Assembly: GCA_018436595.1 (NCBI GenBank)
Contig: JAHDLC010000023.1
Location: 28,574 to 92,573, forward strand
Direction: 5' to 3'
DNA length: 64,000 bases
DNA from: Synergistaceae bacterium
GTDB lineage: Bacteria > Synergistota > Synergistia > Synergistales > Aminobacteriaceae
Shown here: in pieces, positions 10,317 to 18,251 of the stretch
How the letters are laid out: every line of letters starts with the position of its first letter
How positions within the stretch are numbered: position 1 is the first letter of the stretch
Notes under the pieces: generated by a model
What the model was told of the DNA's origin: nothing
What the model saw: only the letters and a program-made list of their open reading frames with translations
Databases searched by the model: none
Made by a program: the position numbers and the translations under genes

Positions 10317-10864
10317 GGCCCATTCTCGCCCGATTTTTCCCTTCCCTCTCCGGAAAGGATGACGGCGGCCCCGGAGCTGAACGCCGGGCGCTGTTCCTGC
10401 TGCTCCTGGGCCTTCTCGCCTGGGGGGGCGCCTTCTCCCTCTGGTCCGACGGCAGGGAGCTTCGGGCCAGGAGGGATCTCCAGAAAAAACGGTTCGACGA
10501 CCTCGCCTCGGTGGTGGGGGAATACCGGGCGCTCCGGCAGACAACCGGAACGGAGCGGATTGCCGTTTCACCCGACGGAGAAGAAGACCTTCTCACCGCC
10601 GTTTCCAACGCCGTGGCCTCCCTCGGCCTCCGGTCGAACATGCTCAGCCTGAGCAGCACAACAGGACCGGGGGGCTTCGGCGCCGTCTCCGTGACGCTGG
10701 AAGGACTGTCTTCCGACAGCCTTGCCCGCTTCCTTCAGGAGACGGAACGGAGAGGCATCTATTCCTTCTCCGCCGACCTCCGGGCTGTCAGGAGCACTAC
10801 GTCCGAAGGGGCTCCGGGGCGGACCCTCACGGTGGTGCTCCTTCTCGGGAGGCAGGGACCATGA
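10313..10864 (+). CDS. gspM: Type II secretion GspM-like protein
   Basis: Encodes 183 residues: short cytosolic N-terminus, one membrane helix (LFLLLLGLLAWGGAFSLW), a coiled-coil stretch (ELRARRDLQKKRFDDLASVV) and a small periplasmic ferredoxin-like domain. This is the GspM layout; GspM partners GspL in the inner-membrane platform. It starts with GTG overlapping the gspL stop and ends overlapping the next gene, so translation is coupled. The family is weakly conserved, and the call rests on topology and position. Confidence 0.8.
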   Translation: MRPILARFFPSLSGKDDGGPGAERRALFLLLLGLLAWGGAFSLWSDGRELRARRDLQKKRFDDLASVVGEYRALRQTTGTERIAVSPDGEEDLLTAVSNAVASLGLRSNMLSLSSTTGPGGFGAVSVTLEGLSSDSLARFLQETERRGIYSFSADLRAVRSTTSEGAPGRTLTVVLLLGRQGP

Positions 10865-11481
10865 AGGCCGGACGGTGGGGATTGTATCTCCTGTTCTTCC
10901 TTCTTGTATTCAGCATGTCCTTCCTTGTTTTCTTTCCCTTCGGGCCCGGGACGGAAGCGGCGTGGAGCAGGGCTGTCCGGGCGGCGTCGGAGAAGGGCTT
11001 TTTCCTTGACGCGTCTTCCGTCTCCGCCGAGGGACGTTTGCTTCCCGGGGCCGTGCTCCTCAATGTCCGGCTCCGGTCATCCCTCCTGTCGGGGGAGGCC
11101 GGCCGTGCAACGGTTTTCCTTTCGCCGGCCGACATGGTGACTCGCCTCGCCCCGGCGGTCGGACTCCGGCTCGAACGGGTCTCGGTGAACCTTCCCCTTC
11201 CGGGGGAGCGCCCCCTCTTTCTCGCCGCTGTCGAGGCCGGGCTTGTTTTTCTCGACGGCAGGGTCGAAGTGACGGATCTTCGGATTTCGGGGGAGCTTGA
11301 CGTTTCCGGGAGTGCGGTGCTTTCATCCCGGGGAGGCGGCCTGGAGGAGGCCGATCTCGCCATCGGAGGGGAACGGGCGGCATTGATGAAACTCTTCCGG
11401 TCCGTTCTTCCGCTGAGGCAGGAGAAACCGGGGGCCTGGACCCTGAAGAGGGGAAGGAGGAGCGCCCATGGCGGGAATTGA
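10861..11481 (+). CDS. Type II secretion GspN-like protein
   Basis: Encodes 206 residues with an N-terminal membrane anchor (LLFFLLVFSMSFLVFFPF) and a periplasmic region of short beta-strand pairs (VLLNVRLRSSLL; VEAGLVFLDGRVEVTDLRIS) resembling GspN and AsmA-like proteins. GspN is an optional component found mostly in operons that place it beside GspC or GspD. Here it lies between gspM and gspC and overlaps both. The assignment depends on context. Confidence 0.7.
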   Translation: MKAGRWGLYLLFFLLVFSMSFLVFFPFGPGTEAAWSRAVRAASEKGFFLDASSVSAEGRLLPGAVLLNVRLRSSLLSGEAGRATVFLSPADMVTRLAPAVGLRLERVSVNLPLPGERPLFLAAVEAGLVFLDGRVEVTDLRISGELDVSGSAVLSSRGGGLEEADLAIGGERAALMKLFRSVLPLRQEKPGAWTLKRGRRSAHGGN

Positions 11482-12373
11482 CGGCCTTCTCCGGGGAGGA
11501 GCCCGGCTTGTCCTTCCCCTTCTCGGGACGGCTTTTTTTGCTGGAATGGCAGGGTTCTGGGCGGCCGGACTGGTGGAGGAGCGGCTCTTCCTTCTCTCCG
11601 TGGAGGAGACAGGGAAAATGGCGGGCAGAGGCGCACCGCCTCCCCTTCCCGCGCACAAGGAGCAGGGCCCTTCCCTCAGGGATTTCGCCGCCGGGGATCC
11701 CTTCGGCGCGGCACCCCCGTCTCCCGCGGCGCCGTCGGCGAAGCCGGCGGAAATGGAAGTTTCCGTGAGCGAACTGTACGAGCTGGAAGGGATCCGCCTT
11801 GCCGGTACTCTTCCGGGGATCGCGGTCTGGATCGACGACGGCGGAAAGCAGACCGTCCATCTCCAGGGACAGCAGGTGAAGGGCTACGAGCTGACCGAGG
11901 TGGGCGAGGACAGGGTAGTCCTCAGAAAGGGCGGAACGGTGGTGAACGTCCTCCTCCGGTACAGCGGCCACGCATCCTCCGGGGCCTCGGCTCAGCCGTC
12001 TCCTCCTCCGGCTCTGAGCATACCCGGCCGGGGAGTCACGGCGGCCCGGCCCGGACAGCAGGGTTCCATTCCCAGGGAAACCGTGGACAACCTGCTCATG
12101 AATCCCCTGGACGAGATGAAAAAATTCCGGCTCAGGCCCAAATTCGACGGCGACAGGGCCCTGGGCGTGGAAGTGCAGTGGATGGACAGGAACAGCTTCC
12201 TCGAGTCCGTTGGGGTGGAGAAAGGCGACGTGATCCAGTCGGTGAACGGACTGGAGATCCGGAACATGGGGGACGTGGTGAACGTCATAAACTCCCTCAT
12301 GGGGGGAAGCGCCTTTGACGTGCAGGTGCTCAGGGACGGCACCCCCGTATCCCTGAAGTACAATATAAAGTGA
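11468..12373 (+). CDS. gspC: Type II secretion GspC with PDZ domain
   Basis: Encodes 301 residues: N-terminal membrane helix (LVLPLLGTAFFAGMAGFWAA), a Pro/Ala-rich linker, a homology-region domain (LEGIRLAGTLPGIAVWID) that in GspC contacts the secretin N0 domain, a second low-complexity linker and a C-terminal PDZ domain (NSFLESVGVEKGDVIQSVNG). GspC couples the inner-membrane platform to the secretin and helps select substrates. It overlaps gspN at its start and the next pseudopilin at its end. Confidence 0.9.
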   Translation: MAGIDGLLRGGARLVLPLLGTAFFAGMAGFWAAGLVEERLFLLSVEETGKMAGRGAPPPLPAHKEQGPSLRDFAAGDPFGAAPPSPAAPSAKPAEMEVSVSELYELEGIRLAGTLPGIAVWIDDGGKQTVHLQGQQVKGYELTEVGEDRVVLRKGGTVVNVLLRYSGHASSGASAQPSPPPALSIPGRGVTAARPGQQGSIPRETVDNLLMNPLDEMKKFRLRPKFDGDRALGVEVQWMDRNSFLESVGVEKGDVIQSVNGLEIRNMGDVVNVINSLMGGSAFDVQVLRDGTPVSLKYNIK

Positions 12374-12756
12374 GAAGAGCCATGATCCCGGGAAGAAGAA
12401 GGGCTTTTACCCTTGCCGAGACGCTTGTTGCCGTGGCGGTCCTCGGGCTCGTGGCCGCCGGAAGCATGAGGCTGGCGGTTCTTTCAGCCCGGGCCCTCGG
12501 GGAGGTCCGGCAGGGGCGGGAGCGGCTCGCCCTCTCCAGGAACTTCTGGCTTCGGGCTGTCGGCGGAAAGCTTGAGAGCCGGGGCCGGGAGAAGGCGGTT
12601 TCATGGGAGACCGGCAGATTTGATTTTCCGGGACAAGACGGCCCGCCTCCCGGCTATTCCTGCGGGACGGTGGTCATCACTCCCGCCCCCGCGGGGGGAG
12701 AAAAAATAGTCCTCTATGTTCCTGACCGCATGATTTCGAGGGGGAGTAAACAATGA
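12370..12756 (+). CDS. Type II secretion minor pseudopilin (GspI/H-like), Ala at the -1 site
   Basis: Encodes 128 residues with a type IV prepilin-like leader and helix (FTLAETLVAVAVLGLVAAGS), so it is a pseudopilin processed by prepilin peptidase. The residue before the cleavage site is Ala (RRRA|FTLAE), not the usual Gly. Ala is a tolerated but less common substitute. The short globular part fits GspI or GspH. The start may be GTG 12370, overlapping the gspC stop, or ATG 12382. It overlaps gspD by 4 bases. Confidence 0.78.
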   Translation: MRRAMIPGRRRAFTLAETLVAVAVLGLVAAGSMRLAVLSARALGEVRQGRERLALSRNFWLRAVGGKLESRGREKAVSWETGRFDFPGQDGPPPGYSCGTVVITPAPAGGEKIVLYVPDRMISRGSKQ

Positions 12757-14693
12757 TCCGGAAACTTTTGCTGTTCGCACTTATCCTGTTCTTCGTGGTG
12801 CCGGGGGCCCTGGCCCAGACGGCGCCCCAGGACGACGAATTCGCCCTCGTGGAGTCGGCCAGGAGTATGAGGGCCTCGGGGAACGCCCAGTTCAACTTCC
12901 AGGATGTTGACATGGTGAAGTTCATCCGGTTCATGGCGGAACTGCTGAACGAAAACCTCGTCCTCGCTCCCGGTGTGAAGGGGTCCATTTCGGTCATTTC
13001 CCCGAAGCCCTTTCCCCTGAAGGAAGCCCGCCAGGTGTTCATCTCCGTGCTGGAGATGAACGGCTACACCCTGCAGCAGGGAGCGGGGTTCGGCAAGGTG
13101 GTGCCCCTCCAGGCGGGAAGCTCGGCTGAGTCGGATGTGCGGACCGGAAAGATGGGGCCGGGGGAGGGGGAGCAGACGGTCTCCCAGGTGGTCCCCCTGG
13201 ATTACGTTACCGCCGACTTCATCGCCGCCGCGGTGAGCCAGGCTTCGGGACGGTCTGTCTCGGTGCTCCCCGTGGGCCGGGGGAACGACATCCTTCTCAC
13301 CGGCAGGGCAACCGACGTGAACCGGGCTATCGACCTCATCCGGACCCTGGACAGGGCCGACAAGATCTTCAAGTCCCGGACGGTGAAGATCACGAAGGCA
13401 TCCCCCGAGATTATCGCCGCCCACCTGGCCAACCTGGCGAAAGTCCCGGGAAGCCCGGTCTTCGGCCTCACCGTTCTCCCCGACGCCCCGGGCAACCAGA
13501 TCGTCCTCGCCGGGGAGGAGCGGCACATCAACCGGGCCCTGAAGCTCATCGCCGACCTGGACGTCACCCCGAAGTCGGGGGAATTCCACGTGTACAAACT
13601 GGAGAACGCCGATGCCAAGGTGGTGGCGGAGCAGCTGTCGAAGATCCTGTCCGCCCAGGCGTCCCAGGCGGTGAACGCCGAAGGGAGGATCCCCACCACG
13701 GTGGTGCCCGACATCCCGTCCAACAGCCTCATCTTCGCCGCGCCGCCCCACCATTTCCAGTCACTGGTGGAGATCATCCAGAAGATCGACACCCTGCCCC
13801 GTCAGGTGCTCCTCCGGGGTCTCATCGCCGAGGTCAACCTGACGAAGCTCAACAACGCCGGCATCGACTGGGCCACCTGGGGCGGGGCAGTCACAGGGGA
13901 CGCGGTCCTCGCAGGGCAGCTGAACATGGGGGGCGCAGGGGTGCCGGGCAACATCATCGACTGGTTCCAGAACATTTCCAGGACTGAGGAGGTGGTTGGT
14001 AACCCGGAAACGTCAACACGAACACGGACTACTTACAAGGGCATGGGCCTCGTCTACGCCTACCTCGACCTGCTCAAGAAGTTCGACGCGGTGAACGTGC
14101 TCTCCATGCCCCGGCTCATGTGCACCGACAACCTTCCCAGCGAGCTCCAGGTGGGGCAGGTCATCCCCCAGCTCAAGGGAAAGCTTTCGGACGTATCCAA
14201 CCCGAACGCCGTGCAGAGCAGCTACGAATACAAGGACACGGGGCTCATCCTCCACGTCACGCCCTCCATCCGGAGCGGGAACCTTGTCGCCCTCGATGTG
14301 GAACAGGTTGTGGAGGACGTGCTCACCGCCATGACCGCAGAAACCCCCGTGACGGGCAAGCGGAAGATCAAAACCAGCGTCATGGTGAGCTCCGGCAACA
14401 CGGTGATCCTGGGAGGCCTCATCAAGGAAGTGGAGAAGAGCCTCCGGAGCAGGGTCCCCGGCCTCTCCTACATCCCCCTCATCGGCGGGCTCTTCACCCG
14501 GTCGGTGAAGCAGCGGGAGAAGATCGAGCTCATGATCTTCCTGACCCCCTACATCCTCGAGACTCCCGGCGAGGCGGAGCAGATCACCCGGGAGATCGTC
14601 TCCGGCGACCACGGCATGAGCCCTCCGGAGGAAAAGCTCTGGAAGCGCCTTGAGAAGGAGTACCGGGAGTCGGTGAAACAGCAGTCGAAATGA
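12753..14693 (+). CDS. gspD: Type II secretion outer-membrane secretin GspD
   Basis: Encodes 646 residues with a Sec signal peptide (LLLFALILFFVVPGALAQ). N0 (FNFQDVDMVKFIRFMAELL) and N1-N3 ring domains fill residues ~40-350, and the C-terminal secretin domain follows (VLSMPRLMCTDNLPSELQVG; NTVILGGLIKEVEKSLRSRV; VPGLSYIPLIGGLFTR). It forms the multimeric outer-membrane channel. Its presence indicates a diderm envelope. The start overlaps the pseudopilin gene and the end lies 17 bases before gspE. Confidence 0.96.
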   Translation: MIRKLLLFALILFFVVPGALAQTAPQDDEFALVESARSMRASGNAQFNFQDVDMVKFIRFMAELLNENLVLAPGVKGSISVISPKPFPLKEARQVFISVLEMNGYTLQQGAGFGKVVPLQAGSSAESDVRTGKMGPGEGEQTVSQVVPLDYVTADFIAAAVSQASGRSVSVLPVGRGNDILLTGRATDVNRAIDLIRTLDRADKIFKSRTVKITKASPEIIAAHLANLAKVPGSPVFGLTVLPDAPGNQIVLAGEERHINRALKLIADLDVTPKSGEFHVYKLENADAKVVAEQLSKILSAQASQAVNAEGRIPTTVVPDIPSNSLIFAAPPHHFQSLVEIIQKIDTLPRQVLLRGLIAEVNLTKLNNAGIDWATWGGAVTGDAVLAGQLNMGGAGVPGNIIDWFQNISRTEEVVGNPETSTRTRTTYKGMGLVYAYLDLLKKFDAVNVLSMPRLMCTDNLPSELQVGQVIPQLKGKLSDVSNPNAVQSSYEYKDTGLILHVTPSIRSGNLVALDVEQVVEDVLTAMTAETPVTGKRKIKTSVMVSSGNTVILGGLIKEVEKSLRSRVPGLSYIPLIGGLFTRSVKQREKIELMIFLTPYILETPGEAEQITREIVSGDHGMSPPEEKLWKRLEKEYRESVKQQSK

Positions 14694-14710
14694 CGGGAGG
14701 AGACGGAAGA

Positions 14711-16219
14711 ATGGCCCCACGGCTTCCCGACGTTGAAGAAATCGCCCCCCTCATCCGGGGAAGGGTCAGCCTCGATGCCCTGAAGAACGCGGGCATCCTG
14801 CCCCTCCGGGACGACGGGGAGCGGCTTGTGGTCGCCCTGGCTTCGCCGGAGTGCTTTCCCGCTGCCCAGGTCCTTGCGGCATCCTTCGGGCGGGAGGCGA
14901 CATGGGAGTTCCACCGGCGGGAGGACCTGGAGCATCTCCTCGGAAGGCTCTACGACCTGAGGGGGGGCATCGGCGACGAGACCCTGTCGGCAGTGGCGGG
15001 CATCGACGACGATGACGGACTCCTCCGGGAGGACGTCCAGAGCGACTCGGTGGACGTGCCGGTCATCAGGCTGGTGAACGGCCTCCTGAGGGAGGCCCTG
15101 AAGATACGGGCCACGGACATCCACGTGGAACCCTTCGAGAGCGAGGTCCTCGTGCGGTTCCGGGTGGACGGCGTCCTCCACGACCGGCTCCGCCTTCCCC
15201 GGAACCTCCAGGCTCCCCTGACGAGCAGGGTGAAGGTCATGGCGAGGATGGACATCGCCGAACGCCTCTCCCCCCAGGACGGACGGATCGGCATCACCGT
15301 GGGGAACCGGGCGGTGGACATCCGGGTCAGCTCCATCCCCGTCCAGCACGGAGAGCGCCTCGCCCTCCGGCTGCTGGACAAGGGCTCCGGTCTTCTCAGC
15401 CTGGAGGACCTCGGCATGGACGGATCCTCCAGGGAGACCATGAACGCCCTCATCGGGAACCCCCACGGCCTGATCCTCTTCACGGGCCCCACCGGCTCCG
15501 GCAAGACCACCACACTCTACGCCATTCTCCAGGCTCTCGCGAAACCCGAGGTGAACATCATCACCGTGGAGGACCCCATCGAGTACGACCTGGAAGGGGT
15601 AGGGCAGATCCAGGTGAACGAAAAGGCGGGGGTCACCTTCCCCTCGGCCCTCCGGTCCATTCTCAGGCAGGACCCGGACATCATCATGATCGGCGAAATG
15701 AGGGACTACGAGACGGCCCACATCGGCGTCCAGGCGTCCCTCACGGGGCACCTGGTCCTCTCCACCCTCCATACCAACGACTCGGTGTCCGCGGTGGTGC
15801 GCCTCACCGACATGGGCATCGAACCCTATCTCGCGGCCGGGTCCCTTCTCGGTGCCGTGGCCCAGCGCCTGGTGCGGACTCTCTGTCCCAAGTGCTCGTA
15901 CAGGGAGGAAGCGCCGGCTCTTTTCCGGAGGGAGGGGCTGACGGAGGTCTTCCGGGGCAGGGGATGCGACTCCTGCATGGGCACGGGGTACCGTGGCCGG
16001 GTGGGACTGTACGAGCAGTTCATTCTTGACGACGAGCTCCGGGAAATGGTAGCGGCCGGCCTTCCCACCGCGAAGATCCGGGCCGCCGCCCGAATGAAGG
16101 GGTTCCGGTCCCTCTGGGAACTGGGGCTCCATGCCCTGCGGCAGGGGAGGACCTCCCCCGAGGAGCTGCTCCGGGTCGTCTCCGCCGGGGAATTCGGCCC
16201 CACCGGGGAAGAGGGGTAA
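14711..16219 (+). CDS. gspE: Type II secretion assembly ATPase GspE
   Basis: Encodes 502 residues. The N-terminal GspL-binding domain covers roughly 1-110. The ATPase core has Walker A GPTGSGKTTT, an Asp box (VEDPIEYD), Walker B (DPDIIMIGEMRDYETA) and the His box (STLHTNDSVSAVVRL). A zinc tetracysteine domain follows (CPKCSYREE and CDSCMGTGYRG). It powers pseudopilus assembly. I prefer the Met at 14711 (GGGAGGA 9 bases upstream); an in-frame ATG at 14690 overlaps the gspD stop and adds 7 residues. Confidence 0.95.
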   Translation: MAPRLPDVEEIAPLIRGRVSLDALKNAGILPLRDDGERLVVALASPECFPAAQVLAASFGREATWEFHRREDLEHLLGRLYDLRGGIGDETLSAVAGIDDDDGLLREDVQSDSVDVPVIRLVNGLLREALKIRATDIHVEPFESEVLVRFRVDGVLHDRLRLPRNLQAPLTSRVKVMARMDIAERLSPQDGRIGITVGNRAVDIRVSSIPVQHGERLALRLLDKGSGLLSLEDLGMDGSSRETMNALIGNPHGLILFTGPTGSGKTTTLYAILQALAKPEVNIITVEDPIEYDLEGVGQIQVNEKAGVTFPSALRSILRQDPDIIMIGEMRDYETAHIGVQASLTGHLVLSTLHTNDSVSAVVRLTDMGIEPYLAAGSLLGAVAQRLVRTLCPKCSYREEAPALFRREGLTEVFRGRGCDSCMGTGYRGRVGLYEQFILDDELREMVAAGLPTAKIRAAARMKGFRSLWELGLHALRQGRTSPEELLRVVSAGEFGPTGEEG

Positions 16220-16222
16220 ACC

Positions 16223-17374
16223 GTGCCGGCCTACCGCTACTCCGCCTACGACGAAACGGGCAGGCTCCGGAAGGGGACGGTGGATGCCCCGTCCTCCGTC
16301 AGGGCGGGGGAGCTGCTCGCCGCCCAGGGACTCACCGCGGTGGACATCGCCGAGGTGACGGGGAGGAAAGCCAGGAGGGGCAGAGTCTTCGGCCTCTCCT
16401 ATCACGCCCTGTTCTGCCGCGGCCTCTCCTCCTACCTGAAGCGGGGAGTTCCCCTCGCCGAAGCCCTGAAGTTCCTGGGCCGCCATTCCTCGGACCGGCG
16501 GGTGGCCGATGCCTGCCTCCATCTCCACGAAGGGGTCCAGGGAGGAAGGCGCCTCTCCGCCGTCCTGGAGGAGACGGGGCTCTTCCGGGAGGACCTCCTG
16601 AAGATCGTGGAATCAGGGGAAAAGACGTCGGCCCTTCCCGGCGTGCTGGAGCAGGCCGCAGCGCTGTATTCCATGCAGGAGGGGCAGCGGCGGAAGATCC
16701 GGTCCGCCCTCACCTACCCCCTGGCCATGACGGCCATAGGCTTCGCCGTGGTCCTCTTTCTGCTCACCTACGTGGTGCCCAGGCTCGCCGACCTGTTCGC
16801 CGACATGGGACAGGCCCTTCCCCTTCCAACGAGGATCCTCCTCGGGACGGCGGCGTTCCTCCGGGAGTGGTGGCCGGCGCTGGTCCTCGTCCTCGCGTCA
16901 GCCGTTTTCCTGGCGCGGAGGAGAAAATGGTCCGTGAACCTCCCCTTTTTCCGCCGCATCCGGGAGAACATCGCCCTTTCCCTGGTGATGTCCCACCTGA
17001 AGACCCTGCTCTCGGCGGGAATTCCGCTGGTCCAGGCCCTTGGAATGGCCTCTTCCATGGACTCCCGGCCGGAGCGGTGGGTGGAGGCGGCCCGGCTCGT
17101 GAAGGAGGGGTTCCGGTTCGACCGGGCCCTGGAGCGCCTGGGGACCTTTCCCGAGGAGACGGTGTACATCCTCAGGATCGGCGAGCTGGGCGGCGACCTG
17201 CCCGGAGCCATCGGCCAGGTGGCGGAGATGAACTGGGAGGAGGCCCGGGACGGCATGGAAAAGGCCGCCACCCTTGCCGAACCCCTTCTGGTGCTCTTCC
17301 TTGGCCTGGCGGTGGGCTTCGTGGTCATCGCCGTCCTGTTGCCCATATTCGATCTGTCAAGCCTCGCGGGGTGA
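16223..17374 (+). CDS. gspF: Type II secretion inner-membrane protein GspF
   Basis: Encodes 383 residues with the GspF/PilC pattern: a YRYSAYDETGRLRKGTVDA start, two homologous cytosolic helical domains (FCRGLSSYLKRGVPLAEALK and SLVMSHLKTLLSAGIPLVQA), each with the adjacent ESGEKTSALP or RIGELGGDLPGA signature, and three membrane helices, the last at the C-terminus (PLLVLFLGLAVGFVVIAVLL). It is the platform polytopic protein. It starts with GTG 3 bases after the gspE stop. Confidence 0.95.
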   Translation: MPAYRYSAYDETGRLRKGTVDAPSSVRAGELLAAQGLTAVDIAEVTGRKARRGRVFGLSYHALFCRGLSSYLKRGVPLAEALKFLGRHSSDRRVADACLHLHEGVQGGRRLSAVLEETGLFREDLLKIVESGEKTSALPGVLEQAAALYSMQEGQRRKIRSALTYPLAMTAIGFAVVLFLLTYVVPRLADLFADMGQALPLPTRILLGTAAFLREWWPALVLVLASAVFLARRRKWSVNLPFFRRIRENIALSLVMSHLKTLLSAGIPLVQALGMASSMDSRPERWVEAARLVKEGFRFDRALERLGTFPEETVYILRIGELGGDLPGAIGQVAEMNWEEARDGMEKAATLAEPLLVLFLGLAVGFVVIAVLLPIFDLSSLAG

Positions 17375-17406
17375 CGGGCGGACAGAACTGAAACGGAGGT
17401 TGTGCA

Positions 17407-17838
17407 ATGAAGAAAAGGCAGCAGAAACGGAAAGGCTTTACGCTGGTGGAAGTGCTCGTGGTGGTGGTCATCCTCGGCCTGCTGGCCGCCCTCGTGGTGC
17501 CCAGGGTGGTGGGCCGGGGCGAGGAGGCGAAGAGGACCGCGGCGGCGGTGCAGATCCGGGAGATCGAACAGGCCCTCGAGATGTACCGGCTGGACAGCAG
17601 CCTCTATCCATCCACGGCCCAGGGGATTGAAGCCCTGGTGTCAAAGCCCTCCATTCCTCCCGAGCCGAGGAAATACAGGGAGGGGGGATACCTGCGGAAG
17701 CTCCCGGCGGATCCGTGGGGGAGTCCCTTCGTCTACCGACGTCCCGGCGACCACGGGGAATACGACCTATTCTCCCTGGGCGCCGACGGCGAGGAAGGCG
17801 GGGACGGACCGGGGAAGGATATAACCAACTGGGAATAG
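17407..17838 (+). CDS. gspG: Type II secretion major pseudopilin GspG
   Basis: Encodes 143 residues: basic leader KKRQQKRKG, then FTLVEVLVVVVILGLLAALV with Glu at +5, and the conserved GspG body (YPSTAQGIEALVSKPS; LPADPWGSPFVYRRPG; FSLGADGEEGGDGPGKDI), including the Ca-binding C-terminal loop. It is the main subunit of the pseudopilus. It has a good ribosome-binding site (GGAGG) and ends the operon. No prepilin peptidase (GspO) gene is in the window. Confidence 0.96.
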   Translation: MKKRQQKRKGFTLVEVLVVVVILGLLAALVVPRVVGRGEEAKRTAAAVQIREIEQALEMYRLDSSLYPSTAQGIEALVSKPSIPPEPRKYREGGYLRKLPADPWGSPFVYRRPGDHGEYDLFSLGADGEEGGDGPGKDITNWE

Positions 17839-17840
17839 AC

Positions 17841-17869
17841 TTGCCGGGAAGCTCTTCCTGGTATAAAAT
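17841..17869 (+). promoter_or_regulatory. Promoter of the mop leader
   Basis: TTGCCG (17841-17846), a 17-bp spacer and TAAAAT (17864-17869) just after the gspG stop. Transcription would start near 17876 and produce a ~375-nt leader before the aldehyde oxidoreductase, including the riboswitch below. Confidence 0.65.
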
Positions 17870-17923
17870 GGCTCAAACTAGTTAGTGTTTTTTTGAAATT
17901 TACTTCTGAGAATATCAATCTTT

Positions 17924-18077
17924 TCCTCCGAGTTGCCTGCCCTAAAGGAAAAATCCCACGGAAGGCGACCGTTAGGGTGCGCCCGGAAACAGGCGTGCCT
18001 CCCCTTTGGCAAGGAGGACGTTTTTTCCGCACACGGCGAAGCCGTCCTCATGTCTTGAGGGCGGCTTTTATTTTTTA
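17924..18077 (+). promoter_or_regulatory. Moco-type riboswitch with intrinsic terminator (mop leader)
   Basis: The aptamer is about 17924-18018. The closing helix pairs CCTCC (17925-17929) with GGAGG (18013-18017) and TTGCC (17933-17937) with GGCAA (18008-18012). Inside are CCCTAA/TTAGGG (17940-17945 with 17972-17977) and a CGCC/GGCG hairpin. The segments GGAAGGCGAC, GGTGCGCCC and GCGTGCCTCC match my recollection of the molybdenum-cofactor (MOCO) RNA motif. GAGGACG (18014-18020) can instead pair with CGTCCTC (18043-18049) as an antiterminator. If the closing helix forms, the 12-bp terminator (18039-18050 with 18056-18067, T-rich tail to 18077) forms and stops transcription. The cofactor of the downstream enzyme would thus repress it. 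No gene or signal is recognised in 18078-18251. Confidence 0.88.
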
Positions 18078-18251
18078 TCAGCACGAGGCGAAAGGAGGGG
18101 TCGGTTCAGCGGATTACTGACGAAGATCCCGCGCGAAGTCTTTGTTGAACAGGAAAGGGGCGGCGGTTCCGGTCCCCATCGCTTGGCCGCGTTCAGGTCC
18201 GGAGTTCTGCCGCCCTGCGCCTGCCGAAGAACGGAAGGAGCTGGGAAAAGG

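Noticed and set aside
18006..18251. N-terminal extension of Mop upstream of Met 18252
   Set aside because: The frame is open by chance through the riboswitch terminator; the protein aligns with the known enzyme from Met 18252.
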